This document shows, piece by piece, positions 11,183-22,482 of a stretch of 64,000 nucleotides of DNA. A program made the position numbers and the translations under genes. The stretch is from contig JAULSR010000001.1 of assembly GCA_030512295.1 (NCBI GenBank), positions 310,001-374,000 of the forward strand, given 5' to 3'. Numbering within the stretch: the first letter of the stretch is position 1; each line of letters starts with the position of its first letter. Under the pieces are notes generated by a model, which ran no database searches, was not told where the DNA came from, and saw only the letters and a program-made list of their open reading frames with translations. This DNA comes from Bombardia bombarda. Taxonomy: Eukaryota; Ascomycota; Sordariomycetes; Sordariales; Lasiosphaeriaceae.

Positions 11183-14100
11183 ATGGCGTTGACTGTAGGC
11201 TCTTTCTATATACTCTCCAAAATGCCCTTGATGAAACTAACGCAGGCGCGTGCGCACACAGTGGAGGTCGTTTGACTTCTTCGAAGCATCACAGATTAAA
11301 ATCACCGACGACGACACGCGCGCCTTCTTCGAGAGCAACGAGATATCGAGTGTCTGCTCCGGCTCCGAGAGCCTTTTCCTCGGCAGCTATGACGGCGTTG
11401 TGCGCATCGTAGGCCCGGCCTGGAAAGTTGTCCGCAGCTTCCAAGCCTACGACACGGGCCCCATCACCCACATGCGCCAGGTCGAGGGAACAAGCCTTCT
11501 AGTCACCGTCGCTGTACGTACGGCTGGCTCCCTGTTGATTTTGGAGGTCTGACAGAAAACAGGAAGAGCCGAGCAATGCCGACTCGACGAATGCACCCGT
11601 GCTCAAGGTCTGGGCGCTGGACAAGCCCGTCAAGAAGACGGGCATCCCGACCTGCCTGAGCACCGTCGCCATCAACAACGGGAAGAAGCCATTTCCGATA
11701 TCTGCTTTTACCGCGACCGAAGACCTGTCACAGCTGGCGGTTGGCTTTGCAAATGGCGCCGTCACCGTCATCCGCGGCGACCTCATCCACGACCTCGGCA
11801 CCAAGCAGCGAATCATCTACGAGTCTGACGAGCCAATTACGGGTGTCGAACTACACGTGGACGCAAGCCTCACCACCTTATTTGTCGCAACTACATCTCG
11901 AATATTGAAGCTGGTTATATCAGGCAAGGGTCATGGCCAGCCACCAAAGACGGTCGAAGATATGGGGAGCGGCGTTGGCTGCATGGCAGTAGACAAGAGG
12001 ACTGGGGACATTGTTATTGGACGCGATGATGCCATATACTATTATACACTTGACGGCAGAGGCCCTCCGAGCGCGTACGAGGCCCCAAAGAAGCTGGTTT
12101 CCGTCTACCAGGATTATATCGCCATCGTCTCTCCGCCAACCCCCGCGGGGGAATCCGACCGGCGCTTCTGGGGCTCCACGGCTGATAATATCTTCACGTT
12201 TACCCTCATACATCCCGAGTTGAGGATAATTGCCCACAGCGAATCCGTACTGGCTGACGTGCAGCACATCTTTGAGATCTGGGGCGACCTGTATATCCTC
12301 ACACAAGATGGCAAGGTGTTTTCCTATCATGAAAAGCCGCTTCAGCAGCGGCTTGAGATGCTCTACCAGCGCAATCTCTACACGCTTGCCGTCGAGGTGG
12401 CCCAGAAATCCGGCATGGACTCGCGCCAACAAAACATCATCTTCCGCAAGTACGGTGATTACCTCTACCAAAAAGGCAACTATGATGAGGCCATGACTCA
12501 ATACATCAAGGCCATCGACAGCACAGAGCCTTCGCAGGTCATCAGAAAGTTCCTGGACACACAGAGGATACACAATCTTATCGAATACCTCGAAGAACTA
12601 CACGAGCACCACAAAGCGACACAAGACCATACCACCTTATTGCTCAACTGCTATGCGAAGCTCAAGGATATCGACAAGTTGGAAAGATTTATCAAATCTC
12701 CGGGAGATCTTAAATTTGACCTAGACACGGCCATCTCCATGTGCAGACAGGGTGGGTACTACGACCAAGCGGCATACCTTGCTAAGAAGCACGGCGAGAA
12801 CGACCTGGTTGTAGACATTTTGATTGAGGACTCAAAGGCATATGCCACGGCGCTGGATTTCATATGCCACCTGGACCCTGAGACTGTAGGTCAAGTCCAT
12901 TCTTTTACTACGTTTTCCATACGATGCTGACACCGAAGTCCAGTCCTATCCCTGCCTCATGAAGTACGCTCGAGTTCTCATCGAGCACTGTCCCAAAGAG
13001 GCGACACAAGTGTTTATTGACTACTATACTGGCAAGTATCGACCGAAAGTCGAGCTCCCAGCTGCCATTAACAATATCCCCACGGTGGTGAACGGAGGAG
13101 GATTCGCAGCCGGCGCAGCCAGTGCTGTCCAGAATCTTAGCAACCTACTACCCTTACCCTATATGAACACATCAGCGGTGTCCCCCGCGAACCCCCAGAA
13201 CAACACGGTCAAGTCCACAGTTGGCGACGCCGATTACATCGTCAAACCAGAAGACGTTACCCCTGTCTCGCTAAAATACACCCCGCCCAAGCCACGAACT
13301 GCATTCTCCTCCTTTATTGACCACCCCGACGAGTTCATCGTCTTCCTGGAGGCATGCGCCAATGACGACAGCCTCTCCGAATCAGACAAGACCGACATCT
13401 ACACTACCCTCTTCGAGATGTACCTGCATAAGTCCAACGAGAAGAGGGGCGACGACCAACACCGCGAAGACTGGGAGCTCAAGGCCAAGTCCCTAATCGA
13501 AGCCAAGGGGGGCGCGCGGCCGCCACCAATCGAGAACTCCAACGTGCTCCTCCTCTCCCACCTGTCCGACTTCCGCGCCGGCACAACCCTCGTCAAGGAG
13601 CAATCCGGCCTCCTATTCGACATATTCCGGTCCTACACCTCAGCCAGGGACACGCGCGGCGCCATCAAGGCCCTGCGCAAGTACGGCCCCGACGAGCCGC
13701 AGCTCTACCCGGCGGCGCTCGCGTACCTGACGTCGGACGCGCGCGTGCTCGACGAGGCCGGGCCCGAGGAGCTCGCGGCGATCCTGGCGCGCATCGACAA
13801 GGATGGGCTCATGGCGCCGCTGCAGGTGGTGCAGACGCTCGGCAAGAAGCCCGTGGCGACCATGGGCATGATCAAGCCGTACCTGGCGCAGCGCATCGAG
13901 CGCGAGCGGCGCGACATTGCCGAGAACAGGCGCGACGTGGCGGCGTTCCGGGCCGAGACGGAGCAGCGCAGGCAGGAGATGGCGGACCTTGGAGGGAGGC
14001 CGGCCGTGTTCCAGGCCGCAAGGTGCAGCCAGTGCACGCAGCAGCTGGAGCTGCCGGCGGTGCACTTTTTGTGCAAGCATTCGTTTCATCAGCGGTGTTT

Positions 14101-14328
14101 GAGGGCTGGTGGTGGGGTGGGGGTGGGGTGGAGGAAGATGGGAGCGCGGGCGAGTGTCCGATTTGCGCAAAGGATAATGCTACGATCAGGGCGTTGAAGA
14201 AGAGCCAGGAGGAGAATGCCGAGAGGCATGAGTTGTTCAAGGATGATTTGGAGAGGAGCGAGGATCGGTTCGGGACGGTGGCGGCGTGGTTTGGGAGAGG
14301 GGTGATGAGTACGCCTACTGTTGATTGA
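11183..14328 (+). CDS. VPS11: Vacuolar sorting protein 11 (HOPS/CORVET core subunit), frame slip in RING region
   Basis: Class C Vps protein that scaffolds the HOPS and CORVET tethers at vacuole and endosome membranes. Exons 11183-11194 (MALT), 11262-11513, 11563-12885, then from 12944; introns 67, 49 and 58 nt. The N-terminal beta-propeller (residues ~10-330: WRSFDFFEASQIK, SLFLGSYDGVVRIV) is followed by alpha-solenoid/clathrin-repeat sequence (LYQRNLYTLAVEVAQKSGM, YGDYLYQKGNYDEAMTQYI). The C-terminal RING-H2 starts CSQCTQQL and CKHSFHQRC. After HQRC a G/T-rich tract (14105-14134) shifts the frame, and the rest (GECPICAKDNATIRALKK..AAWFGRGVM) continues in another frame to 14328. One extra base in the tract, or a 29-nt GT-AG removal (14109-14137), would restore it. 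About 980 aa overall, normal for fungal Vps11. Confidence 0.88.
14105..14135 (+). repeat. G-rich tract within VPS11 RING coding region
   Basis: A 31-base G/T tract with runs of 2, 2, 4, 5, 4 and 2 G separated by single T. It lies between codons for the third and fourth cysteine pairs of the RING domain. It can form a two- to four-tier G-quadruplex on the coding strand and is the site of the apparent frame slip. Confidence 0.7.
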
Positions 14329-14864
14329 GTTGGTTGGTTGGTTGGTGTCCAGATAGGTGGTACTACCTGCCATGCTTTTGTGATGGTTGCTTTCGTTTGA
14401 TGGTTGACGCGCTGCATGGGTTGTTCAAGGGGGAAAGAGAGTGTGATACCTACCATATTTAGTTGTATCCAGTCATCACTGACTGTCCGTATAGAAGTAT
14501 TATAGTATATCGCTAGACTCGTATTTAACGATATAATATGAGGGCGGAAAGGTTACTCTCAGCCCACTTGCATTCTCGTGTGGTGTATGCATTATGCCAA
14601 CAGTGATAGATTACATTTCTTGACACAAGCGAGCTCAAACACTTTCCACACCGCCAGGTTTATACACATAGCACAGTCGGTGCACGCAAGCGTTCAAGTA
14701 AGGTTATTGGAATGTAATATCATAAGTCAATAAAATAAGTAAGGGAATTTCTCCCAGGACCGAATTTCTGCTGGGCCGGCCCTGGCTCACAGCTGACCAG
14801 GATGCTAGCTCGTCCTTCGGTAATAATACGCCAGCAGCGGCATATCTAAGCGTACGATCTCCCA
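14329..14864. other. Convergent 3' spacer VPS11 / amylase
   Basis: AT-rich 3' flanks of converging genes. A TTGG microrepeat occurs just after the VPS11 stop (14328-14345). No gene seen. Confidence 0.5.
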
Positions 14865-16668
14865 TTACTCCTCGTAAATGTTGGAGTCACTATTATTAAA
14901 GGCCAGTTAGTTCGTTTCTTTCTCAGAATAAAGAGAGAATGGTCACTCACAAATTCTCTTCAAACTTCTCTCTCCCTTCAGCGTCCTTATTCACCCAGAC
15001 GCTCACACTCGTCTGGCCGCAGGTAAAGTCGGCAAAGCCATCATCATCAATGACTATCTCGCCGCTCGACCAACCAAGAACATCTGTCCATCTCTCGCCG
15101 GCGTGCATCTCGCCCACATGCATCCGTTTTGTCCCCGGGCCGGCGTTGCTGATGACGACGGCACAGCCAAAGCGCCGGTCCCACGTGCCGTATCGCACCC
15201 AGCCGATGCACGTCTCGTAGTCAAAGTAGTCGGTCTGCTTTCCATAGCTGTAGAGTTTGCGGGCCAGTGTAAGCTTGGGCAGGGCGCCGCCGCACGACGG
15301 CGGGAACGGATGCTCGCCCTTGATGCCGTACAGGTCGCCGTACCAGACGCACGGGTAGCCTTGGTTGCGGAGGAGAATGAGGGCGTATGCCAGTGGTTTG
15401 AACCAGCCTTCAATGGGTGCCTCGAGGGCCTGGTAGGGCTGTGTGTCGTGGTTCATGACCAGGGTCTAGTAGAGGTGGGTAGATTAGCTTCTGGTCAATA
15501 TCGGTAGAAAACGACTTTTACTCACTACAGCAGCTATCGGGGCGGTTTGCACTAGTGTACCGTCAAACACCTTCCGCAGGTCTGCACCGCTCCCTTTGCT
15601 GATCTCACTGAAGTTGTAGACCAGCGGCGCGTCAAACAGTGAGAACTTTTGGCCCATGCGGTCAAGGTAGCCAGTCTGCAGAACATATGTATCAGCCAAT
15701 TATCCCTTCAAGTAACGTTGTGGCTAAGAGAGTCAGGTCATAGTTACCATATCACTGAGCGAGTCCTTCCAGAACTCGCCGACAAAGAACCAGCCTTTGC
15801 CATACGTCTCATCCAGCTCCGTGATGAACTTGCGAAGGAACTCTTCGCTGTAGTGCTTGACGGCATCAAAGCGGATACCTTTCAGGGGCATCTCTTTTGC
15901 CAGCCACTTTCCCCAGGCGAGCACATCGGCCTCAACCTCGGGGTGGGAGTAGTCAAGGTCAGACCCCATGAGGTAGTCGTAGTTGCCCTTCTCGCCGTCA
16001 ACGGACTCAGCCCAACCCTCTCCCTTCTCACCCACAATCTTGTAGATGGCAGATTGGCCATTGGCGGCATTGAAGTCAACGCCGCTGAAGTGATACCAAT
16101 GGTACTTGATCTTGCTGTACTTGTCTTTGCGACCGGGGAAGTTGAAGCCTACCCAGGCATCGATCTCGTACTGGCCGCTGACCTCCTTGTTCCGGTTCTC
16201 GGGGTCGACCTCGACGGCCTGGCACTTCTCCCGATGGTCGGCAGCAAACCTGTGGTTCAGCACGGCGTCCCAGTAGAGACCGACTCCCGTCTCTTTGGCC
16301 GTATGAGAGAGCTTCATCAGGTCCTCCTTTGTGCCCCACTTGGTGCCAATGGAGCCTTTCTGGTCGAACTCGCCCAGGTCGTAGAGGTCATAGATGTCAT
16401 AACCATTGCCTTCTTTGGATGAGCCCTTGCATCTAGCATTTTTATGTCATGTTAGGATATAAGACTGGTTGGGAAAATGGTCCAAGGGCAGTTCAACTGA
16501 CCCTGGCGGAAGCCAGATGTTGTCAATGCCCCATTGCTTCAGCTGAGGAGTGTGCTTCTCCAGACGCTTCCAGTGTTTCTGGTCGGCAGGGACATACCAC
16601 TCGAACCCCTGCATCATGGTCATGTTTTCAGGAGTTGGCTCCTGCCGCTCCTGTATATTTTCACCCAT
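14865..16668 (-). CDS. Intracellular GH13 (subfamily 5-type) alpha-amylase
   Basis: Glycoside hydrolase of the bacterial-like intracellular fungal amylase group (AmyD/Amy1 type), linked in other fungi to cell-wall alpha-glucan formation. Minus-strand exons: 16668-16502, 16432-15748, 15675-15526, 15465-14951 and a final 14889-14865; introns 69, 72, 60 and 61 nt, total 1542 nt, 513 aa. GH13 motifs in order: MMQGFEWYVP, NIWLPPGCKGSS, DAVLNH (region I), GIRFDAVKH with nucleophile Asp (region II), FFVGEFW with acid/base Glu (region III), VMNHDTQP (region IV). No signal peptide, so cytosolic. The last 25-nt exon is inferred from a GTGAGT donor at 14950 and an AATAG acceptor, giving an NIYEE end; without splicing the frame stops at 14947, two codons after the donor. 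Start has a good AAGATGG context. Confidence 0.88.
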
Positions 16669-18018
16669 CTTGTAGGTTGTCGTCTGAGGTAGAGTGGAAA
16701 GAGTATTAGGTATTGAGTTGAGTAATCTGAATACTATCAGAGAGTGATATGGTATTATGAGGATGAGATTGACCAGAAAAGTAGGATTTCCGAGACAAAG
16801 GGAGGTGAAAGGCGCAGTCGAGTCATTAAGAGCAGCATTTAAAGGAACAAGACCATCCCGCTCTAGCCTTCCTCAAAAAGCCTCCCCAAGCGCTATCTCG
16901 CGCTTATCGCAATCCACTTGGTAGCGGACGGCGTCCATTGCTCGTCCAGGCCGGTCTCGTCCAGCCCAGACGAAGCTCATCCAAAGCTTGGTTCTGTGGT
17001 CTTCAACAAGAATCTGACAGGTGACGTAGGCATATGTAGCTGCCCCGCGGTAGTTGGCTCCGCCTTCTGGCATATCCTGCCGACATGCCTGTCCAAAAGA
17101 CGAGCGTTGGTAGCTGAGGTGGGGGCATTTTATGGAGTGTGTCTGTCCCGCTTGATCCAGGCGGTGAAGGAGACAGCAGGCACTTGAAGTAATTATCCCA
17201 ACGTAAAAACACGATGGATTGAAGATAATAAACGACATTTCACTTGAAGGACCTCTGATGTCTCGAATTGATATGCGGCTCTACACTGCTGGACCTGTCG
17301 ATCAACGGAAGAAAGTCCAGCGAAGAGCAGAGAGGCAAGGAGCTGTCGGGTGAAGAATGCACGCAATACCCCGCTGCAAAGCATATTTGGTAGATGATGA
17401 CGTCAAACTCCCCCAAATCTCACGGGCAGCTGCCTGTCAGATGCCTGTCAGCGAACTCGAAGAAAGTGAGACACGCGACGCGCCGAGCGGCAAGACCCGC
17501 CATTCATTCCAATTGACTTGAAATGTCAACCACTTTAACCAATGGCCTACCTGGGTAGTTAGTTGCACTGCTTTATCACGTTGTTTGAGCGACATCTCTC
17601 ACCGATCATCAGAGCCAATGGAGTCTGCTGGGGTCGCACAGGCGGCTGATTGGCAGCGATTGGCAGCGGGGGAGCCCTGCCAAGGCCTCTTATGGGGTCA
17701 GTTGGCCTGCCAACCGCTGCTTACCACCCATAACCCACTGGGAAGAGCCAAACGGGGAGGACGGCAGCTGCCATTTGCCGAGACAGGGCAGTCGCAGCCA
17801 GTCGCAGCTTCCCGCGGACCAAAACAATCTGCACCGGGTGCACCGCTTCTCCTGTTTCGGCACTGCCAGCTCATCGCTGCTTGTTTAGCCTCTCCACGTC
17901 TGTATCGCGACAATCCTATTGGTATCCTGCGTTGCCCGAGCTCCCGTCAGGAGACAATCCCCCCAATTGCTATAAACAACGACTGCCAGCGCCTCCCAAG
18001 AGGCAACCCTCCTTCTCA
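16669..18018. other. Divergent promoter region amylase / large acidic protein
   Basis: 1.35 kb between two divergent starts. No convincing coding frame. The stretch 17881-18018 is open in frame with the downstream gene but has no ATG. Confidence 0.5.
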
Positions 18019-21000
18019 ATGCCACGAAAAACTCCAGACCTGGATTTCGACTTCAACATTTATGTTGACCCGTCTTGTCTGAGTGACCCCATGACCGACG
18101 AAACCCCAATCACGGAGCCAATGGCGACCGAGCAGCCACCTGTTGAGCAGAGCTCCCCAGTGTCCGACGACATTGTGGAGGGGGATGCATCGCCTGTCGA
18201 GGAAGTTGAAGAGCCAGCCGACCCGGCCCTTGTCGAGACCGAATCGGCTCTGGATGCCGATCTGCCTGCGGAAGAACAAACACAACAGCTTGAAGAAAGC
18301 CAACAAGATCTTCCCGTGCCAGAAGAACCGACAACCGACGACTCCCCAGCCGCCGGGTTCGACCAAACGCCCGAAGCTTCTACAGAAGTTGAGCCAGTTG
18401 CCGAGCCGGAACCGACATCCGAGCTTGAACAAGTCACTGAGCCCGGGCCATCTTCCATTGGCGAACCTACTTCTGAGGATTCAATCAACGAGCCTGAGCC
18501 AGAACAGTCAGAGACAGCCGTTGAGGACAGCAACGAGCCCGATGTTGAAGAGCAAGCTGCACCAGCTCTAGAGAAAGAACCGGTAGAACCAGACACTGAG
18601 GTGGACGAGGATCAGGTTGTCGAGCCAGAGCCAGTCGAGCCAGAGGCAGTTGCAGAAGATGATCAAAGCCTTGAGGAGGCAAACATGGACACAAAGGAGC
18701 CAGATCACGATAATATTCCTTTGCAAGAGCAACTGACCCAGCCCAACGAAGAGCTCCCAGCTGAGGAACTTTCTACAGAGGAGCTTCCTACAGATGAGTT
18801 CCCTACAGAGGAGCTCCCTACAAAGGAACTCCATGATGAAGATCTCGGCGGCCAAGATGTCAACCAGGAGGAGCAGTTTGATGAGGAAGATGCCCAAACC
18901 CCCCGACCATCACACATCCTAAACACAAATAATGAGGAGGGTCAGGATCGATCCTACCCACCCCCTACACAGTCCGACAGGAAGACTTCTCTTCGTACAG
19001 AAGCCCTGATTCAAGCAGCTGCCCGTGCGGTAGTTGCCAAGATCGAGAAGCGTCACAGCAGCCAACCTTCGGTTACCGAAGACAATGAAGAGGCCGATCG
19101 TTCCATACTAAGCACCGGAACACAAGAGATGTACGCTCCCGGTGAGACACAAGATTCGTACGACGAGGAGCTCAGCGATTGCCGCAGAGGATCTTCAGAG
19201 TCTCAAGTGCACCACACTCTTGCTTCTCGATCAGCATCAGGCGATGAAGGCGGAGACAGCAGTTCACACCACGGAGCTGAGGATGACGTCTTCAGCGACC
19301 GCAGCGCTCGCAGTTCGCTTGGCTCCTACGACGGCGCCAACGATCTCACCATCAAATCTCCACCCTTAGTTGACGACCAAGATCACCGCTCATCATTCCG
19401 ATCCAGCGGCCGATCGCCTCGCATGTCGAGTGTCTCCATGATGTCCGACCTCTCGCAATACGACAAGGAGCATTTCATCCCCACTAGCCGCGACACTCGC
19501 CTTCCCTTCCGCACTCCGTCTGCAGTCCGCGCCATTCAGATGAACTCGCCCACCCCCTCCGTCTTCAACGGCGCCTCGCCGCGATCAGGCAAGCGACAAC
19601 ACGGAAGCTCCGCCGGCATGCCTTCGATCTCGCGCCTCGGCAGCCCTGTCGTATCCGCGCAGTATTCGCCTAAGGGCCGCTCGACGCCTACTCGCCTCAA
19701 GAGCCGCAAGGACGCCCCGTTGGTCCTTCTTCACGTTACACTCCTGCAGCTTCGCTGGATGTGGGGCGATGTTCTCAACGGTCTTGATGCGGTAGACGGG
19801 AAATATCTTGAAAAGAGCCAGCAGACTTTTGAGGCGTCAGAGCAGCTCAAGACGCTTCGCGACGCGTGGCGCGAGCTGCAGGATTGCGTCGGTGACACAG
19901 TGCTCGAGCGGGGCGTTTTGCTCCCCCACCCCCAAAACGACTATGAGGTCCTGGAGGAAAGGCTGCTCGAGGCTTTGGAGCTTCCCCTTCGACGGCGCGC
20001 GAGGATCCTCGAGTGTGGCCACTATCTCGGTCCCGCGAATGAGGAGGACGATGAAAGCGAGGACGAGTACGCGTCGCAGGACGGCCGTGCGAGGGAGGAG
20101 AAGAGACACTGGTGCAGTACATGCAAGGGAGAGATCAGGTTCGAGGATCTTGGTCCGGGTAGGGTCTTTAGGGTCAAGGTCTACGCGAGTAATGGACTGA
20201 TGAAGGCCGGGGCCTGGGCTGCCTGCTGGAAGGAGATGGAGCGCGTCGACATTGAGGTCGAGCCGCTTGTTGAGCCATGCGTCCAGGGAGAGTTGGAGCG
20301 CCTGGCTGCGGCCCAGCTCGAGTTAGAGGAGCGGGTGATTCGCGAGGACGAGCAGCGGCTGCGGGATGAGGAGCAGAAGATGCGAGATGAGGAACAAAGG
20401 CTGCGAGACGAAGATCAGCGCCTACGGGACGAAGACCAACGCATCCGGGAAGATGAGCTACGACTTAGAGAGGAGGAGCTGCGACTTCGTGAGGCCGAGT
20501 CAGCCCCGAAGCCTGCACGCGGGCGAGAACTTTTTCCCATCCCAGAGGACAGGCAGCTGATAGAAAGCGAGGAGGTGGTACCTCTTGTTGAGGAACCAAC
20601 CCTCCCTGTTACTGTGGAGCCCGAGCGCTCCTTCACAGAAGCAGAGGTCATGTTGCCCTCAACGTCCTCGGCCATGCAAATCGCCATGCACGCATCGCCA
20701 ATGCAACCACCCTCAAATCCCGTTGCCACACGCGCGCCTTTGGCAGCCTCCGCACACACCGCACTCGCTGTGCGGCCTGAACCAATCGACGTATCAGAGG
20801 AGCGGAGGCGCCGAGACGAAGAGCGCCTCAGAGAAATATACGGTGAAACTGCGCCGCCAGTGGACTCGCCTCCGGAGACGACGTTCTCGATGCAAGTCCG
20901 ACCGACCTCGAGGCTCCAACATCCCGAGCCTTTCATCCCACCGCCGACACCGCGTTCTCCATCTGAAGAGGCATACGAGCGCCGCGAGCGCCGGAACAGC

Positions 21001-22482
21001 CATGGCGGCGCCGTTCACCAGCGGCAAAACTACGAGAACGCGTCTTTCATTGAGCTGTTCCTCGAAGCGTTCAAGGTCTTTACCGAGAAGCTGCTCGATG
21101 CCTTCAAGGTTCTGTTGAGAGACCCAAAGAACATCGCCATTGGAGTACTGATGGCCATTGTCTGGTTGATACTCGTGCGTCCCGCTGCACTGCCTACCCC
21201 AGTTACTTTTGGAAATAATGACCATGTCGCTTACCGGTATGATGCGAAAGCAGAGGTGAATGTCAATACTCCTCCCGTCGTCAGAATTGAGACGGCTGCT
21301 GTGGAGTCGACAGCGAGTCAACTTCCCGAAGTTGTGGCCGTGGTGCCTGCTGTCGTGCATGAGGTAGAGGTAACTGTGGAGGCATCTTCTGTTGTTGTTC
21401 TCGCCGGTTTAGTACCTAAGGTGGCGGTTTCTAATATCCTGCTGGATGTTTCGACTGTTAGCGCTGTATTGGAGGCTACGATGTCCAGCCCTTCAGTTGA
21501 GGCACCGACTGAGGTATCAGAACCAGATGCCTTGGCGGCTGGTTATATGGAAGAAGAATCATTCTCGCTGGAAGTGGAAGAGGAGACTTTGGTGGATGAG
21601 GTGATCACGATCACCGACTCCGCCAAGGATTTTGCGAGTCACGAAGCAGATGCGCCGATGTCCAGCGTGTTGTCAGATGCTCGGATTTTCGACTTCCCTA
21701 TCTGCCCCCTTAACCCCGTTGCCGAAGTCTCCCCGAGTGATGAGTCTGAAGAATCAGTTCCTGAATATCAGCAACAGGAGGCGACTATTGCGTCTGAAGA
21801 GGGAATTTCCGCATCTGTTGATGATTTGGAATATTCTGGTTCTATCGATGAGCTGGATGGTCCTGATATCTCAGAGGATTCGTCATTGTTTGAGGGCGAA
21901 GAAACTCCTGACTCCGTTGATGGAATGGATATTTCGATATCTGATAACGTCTCAGAGGCACAGGGGATGGAATTCTGTCAAGAGCCTTCTATTCCCGTCA
22001 TGGAAGAAGCAGCCATGAGTGTGATGCCTGATATCGCTGAAGCATCTTTCAGAGAAGCAGCATCTGCTACTCCGACGGCCGAGAGCAGTGCCACCAGCGC
22101 AAGCGAGTCAGCGCAGGCCACCCACCCGTGCGAGAGCTACCTTAGGTCGGTCAAGCTCAACGCAACTGGTGCTACCCATGGGCCTGCGCCGTCATCGGTA
22201 TCTCGCGCGGCGGCAGTCATTGAGAAAAAGACTGTCCGGGTTTTTGAGACCATCACCGAGACTGTGAGGGTCAGCATCACGGCGACTGAGACGGCGTCAG
22301 CCGTGGAGACTGCCGTTCCTCAGACTTATGAGGAAACTGTGTTCGAGACCGAGACGGTCAGGGTCACCGTATCAGTGCCTGTCAGCTCACCGCCAACTGC
22401 CTCTGAGATCTCGGAGTTCGAAGGCTGCCTCAATTACAAGCCTGCGTTTGTGGACGAGCAGGTTTCTCGTGATGAGCTATGA
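18019..22482 (+). CDS. Very large acidic coiled-coil protein with one C-terminal membrane segment
   Basis: Single-exon frame of 1487 codons from the first in-frame ATG (MPRKTPDLDFDFN); the frame is open upstream but only from a TTG. Layout: residues ~20-330 very rich in Glu/Pro with EPVEPE-type repeats and an ELPTEEL repeat; Ser-rich 330-560; an ordered domain at ~570-760 (VLLHVTLLQLRWMWGDVL, RRARILECGHYLG, HWCSTCKGEIRFEDLGPGR) with a possible CxxC pair; a charged coiled coil ~760-830 built of RLRDEEQ-like heptads; one hydrophobic segment at ~1037-1057 (IAIGVLMAIVWLILV) followed by a ~430-residue acidic Ser/Thr/Val-rich tail. Sordariomycete relatives are often labelled 'pathway-specific nitrogen regulator', for which I see no DNA-binding domain. 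Function unknown; a tethering role at an inner membrane is only inference. Confidence 0.8.
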   Translation: MPRKTPDLDFDFNIYVDPSCLSDPMTDETPITEPMATEQPPVEQSSPVSDDIVEGDASPVEEVEEPADPALVETESALDADLPAEEQTQQLEESQQDLPVPEEPTTDDSPAAGFDQTPEASTEVEPVAEPEPTSELEQVTEPGPSSIGEPTSEDSINEPEPEQSETAVEDSNEPDVEEQAAPALEKEPVEPDTEVDEDQVVEPEPVEPEAVAEDDQSLEEANMDTKEPDHDNIPLQEQLTQPNEELPAEELSTEELPTDEFPTEELPTKELHDEDLGGQDVNQEEQFDEEDAQTPRPSHILNTNNEEGQDRSYPPPTQSDRKTSLRTEALIQAAARAVVAKIEKRHSSQPSVTEDNEEADRSILSTGTQEMYAPGETQDSYDEELSDCRRGSSESQVHHTLASRSASGDEGGDSSSHHGAEDDVFSDRSARSSLGSYDGANDLTIKSPPLVDDQDHRSSFRSSGRSPRMSSVSMMSDLSQYDKEHFIPTSRDTRLPFRTPSAVRAIQMNSPTPSVFNGASPRSGKRQHGSSAGMPSISRLGSPVVSAQYSPKGRSTPTRLKSRKDAPLVLLHVTLLQLRWMWGDVLNGLDAVDGKYLEKSQQTFEASEQLKTLRDAWRELQDCVGDTVLERGVLLPHPQNDYEVLEERLLEALELPLRRRARILECGHYLGPANEEDDESEDEYASQDGRAREEKRHWCSTCKGEIRFEDLGPGRVFRVKVYASNGLMKAGAWAACWKEMERVDIEVEPLVEPCVQGELERLAAAQLELEERVIREDEQRLRDEEQKMRDEEQRLRDEDQRLRDEDQRIREDELRLREEELRLREAESAPKPARGRELFPIPEDRQLIESEEVVPLVEEPTLPVTVEPERSFTEAEVMLPSTSSAMQIAMHASPMQPPSNPVATRAPLAASAHTALAVRPEPIDVSEERRRRDEERLREIYGETAPPVDSPPETTFSMQVRPTSRLQHPEPFIPPPTPRSPSEEAYERRERRNSHGGAVHQRQNYENASFIELFLEAFKVFTEKLLDAFKVLLRDPKNIAIGVLMAIVWLILVRPAALPTPVTFGNNDHVAYRYDAKAEVNVNTPPVVRIETAAVESTASQLPEVVAVVPAVVHEVEVTVEASSVVVLAGLVPKVAVSNILLDVSTVSAVLEATMSSPSVEAPTEVSEPDALAAGYMEEESFSLEVEEETLVDEVITITDSAKDFASHEADAPMSSVLSDARIFDFPICPLNPVAEVSPSDESEESVPEYQQQEATIASEEGISASVDDLEYSGSIDELDGPDISEDSSLFEGEETPDSVDGMDISISDNVSEAQGMEFCQEPSIPVMEEAAMSVMPDIAEASFREAASATPTAESSATSASESAQATHPCESYLRSVKLNATGATHGPAPSSVSRAAAVIEKKTVRVFETITETVRVSITATETASAVETAVPQTYEETVFETETVRVTVSVPVSSPPTASEISEFEGCLNYKPAFVDEQVSRDEL
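20283..20505 (+). repeat. Heptad coding repeat (RLRDEEQ-like)
   Basis: Seven-codon tandem repeats within the large acidic protein. The units read like RLRDEEQ, KMRDEEQ, RLRDEDQ, RIREDEL and RLREEEL. They predict a long, highly charged single helix or coiled coil. Confidence 0.8.

Noticed and set aside
15649..16422. 257-codon plus-strand frame opposite the amylase
   Set aside because: Antisense shadow; the minus strand carries all GH13 motifs.
17881..18018. In-frame N-terminal extension of the large acidic protein
   Set aside because: The frame is open but starts only from a TTG; the first ATG is at 18019.
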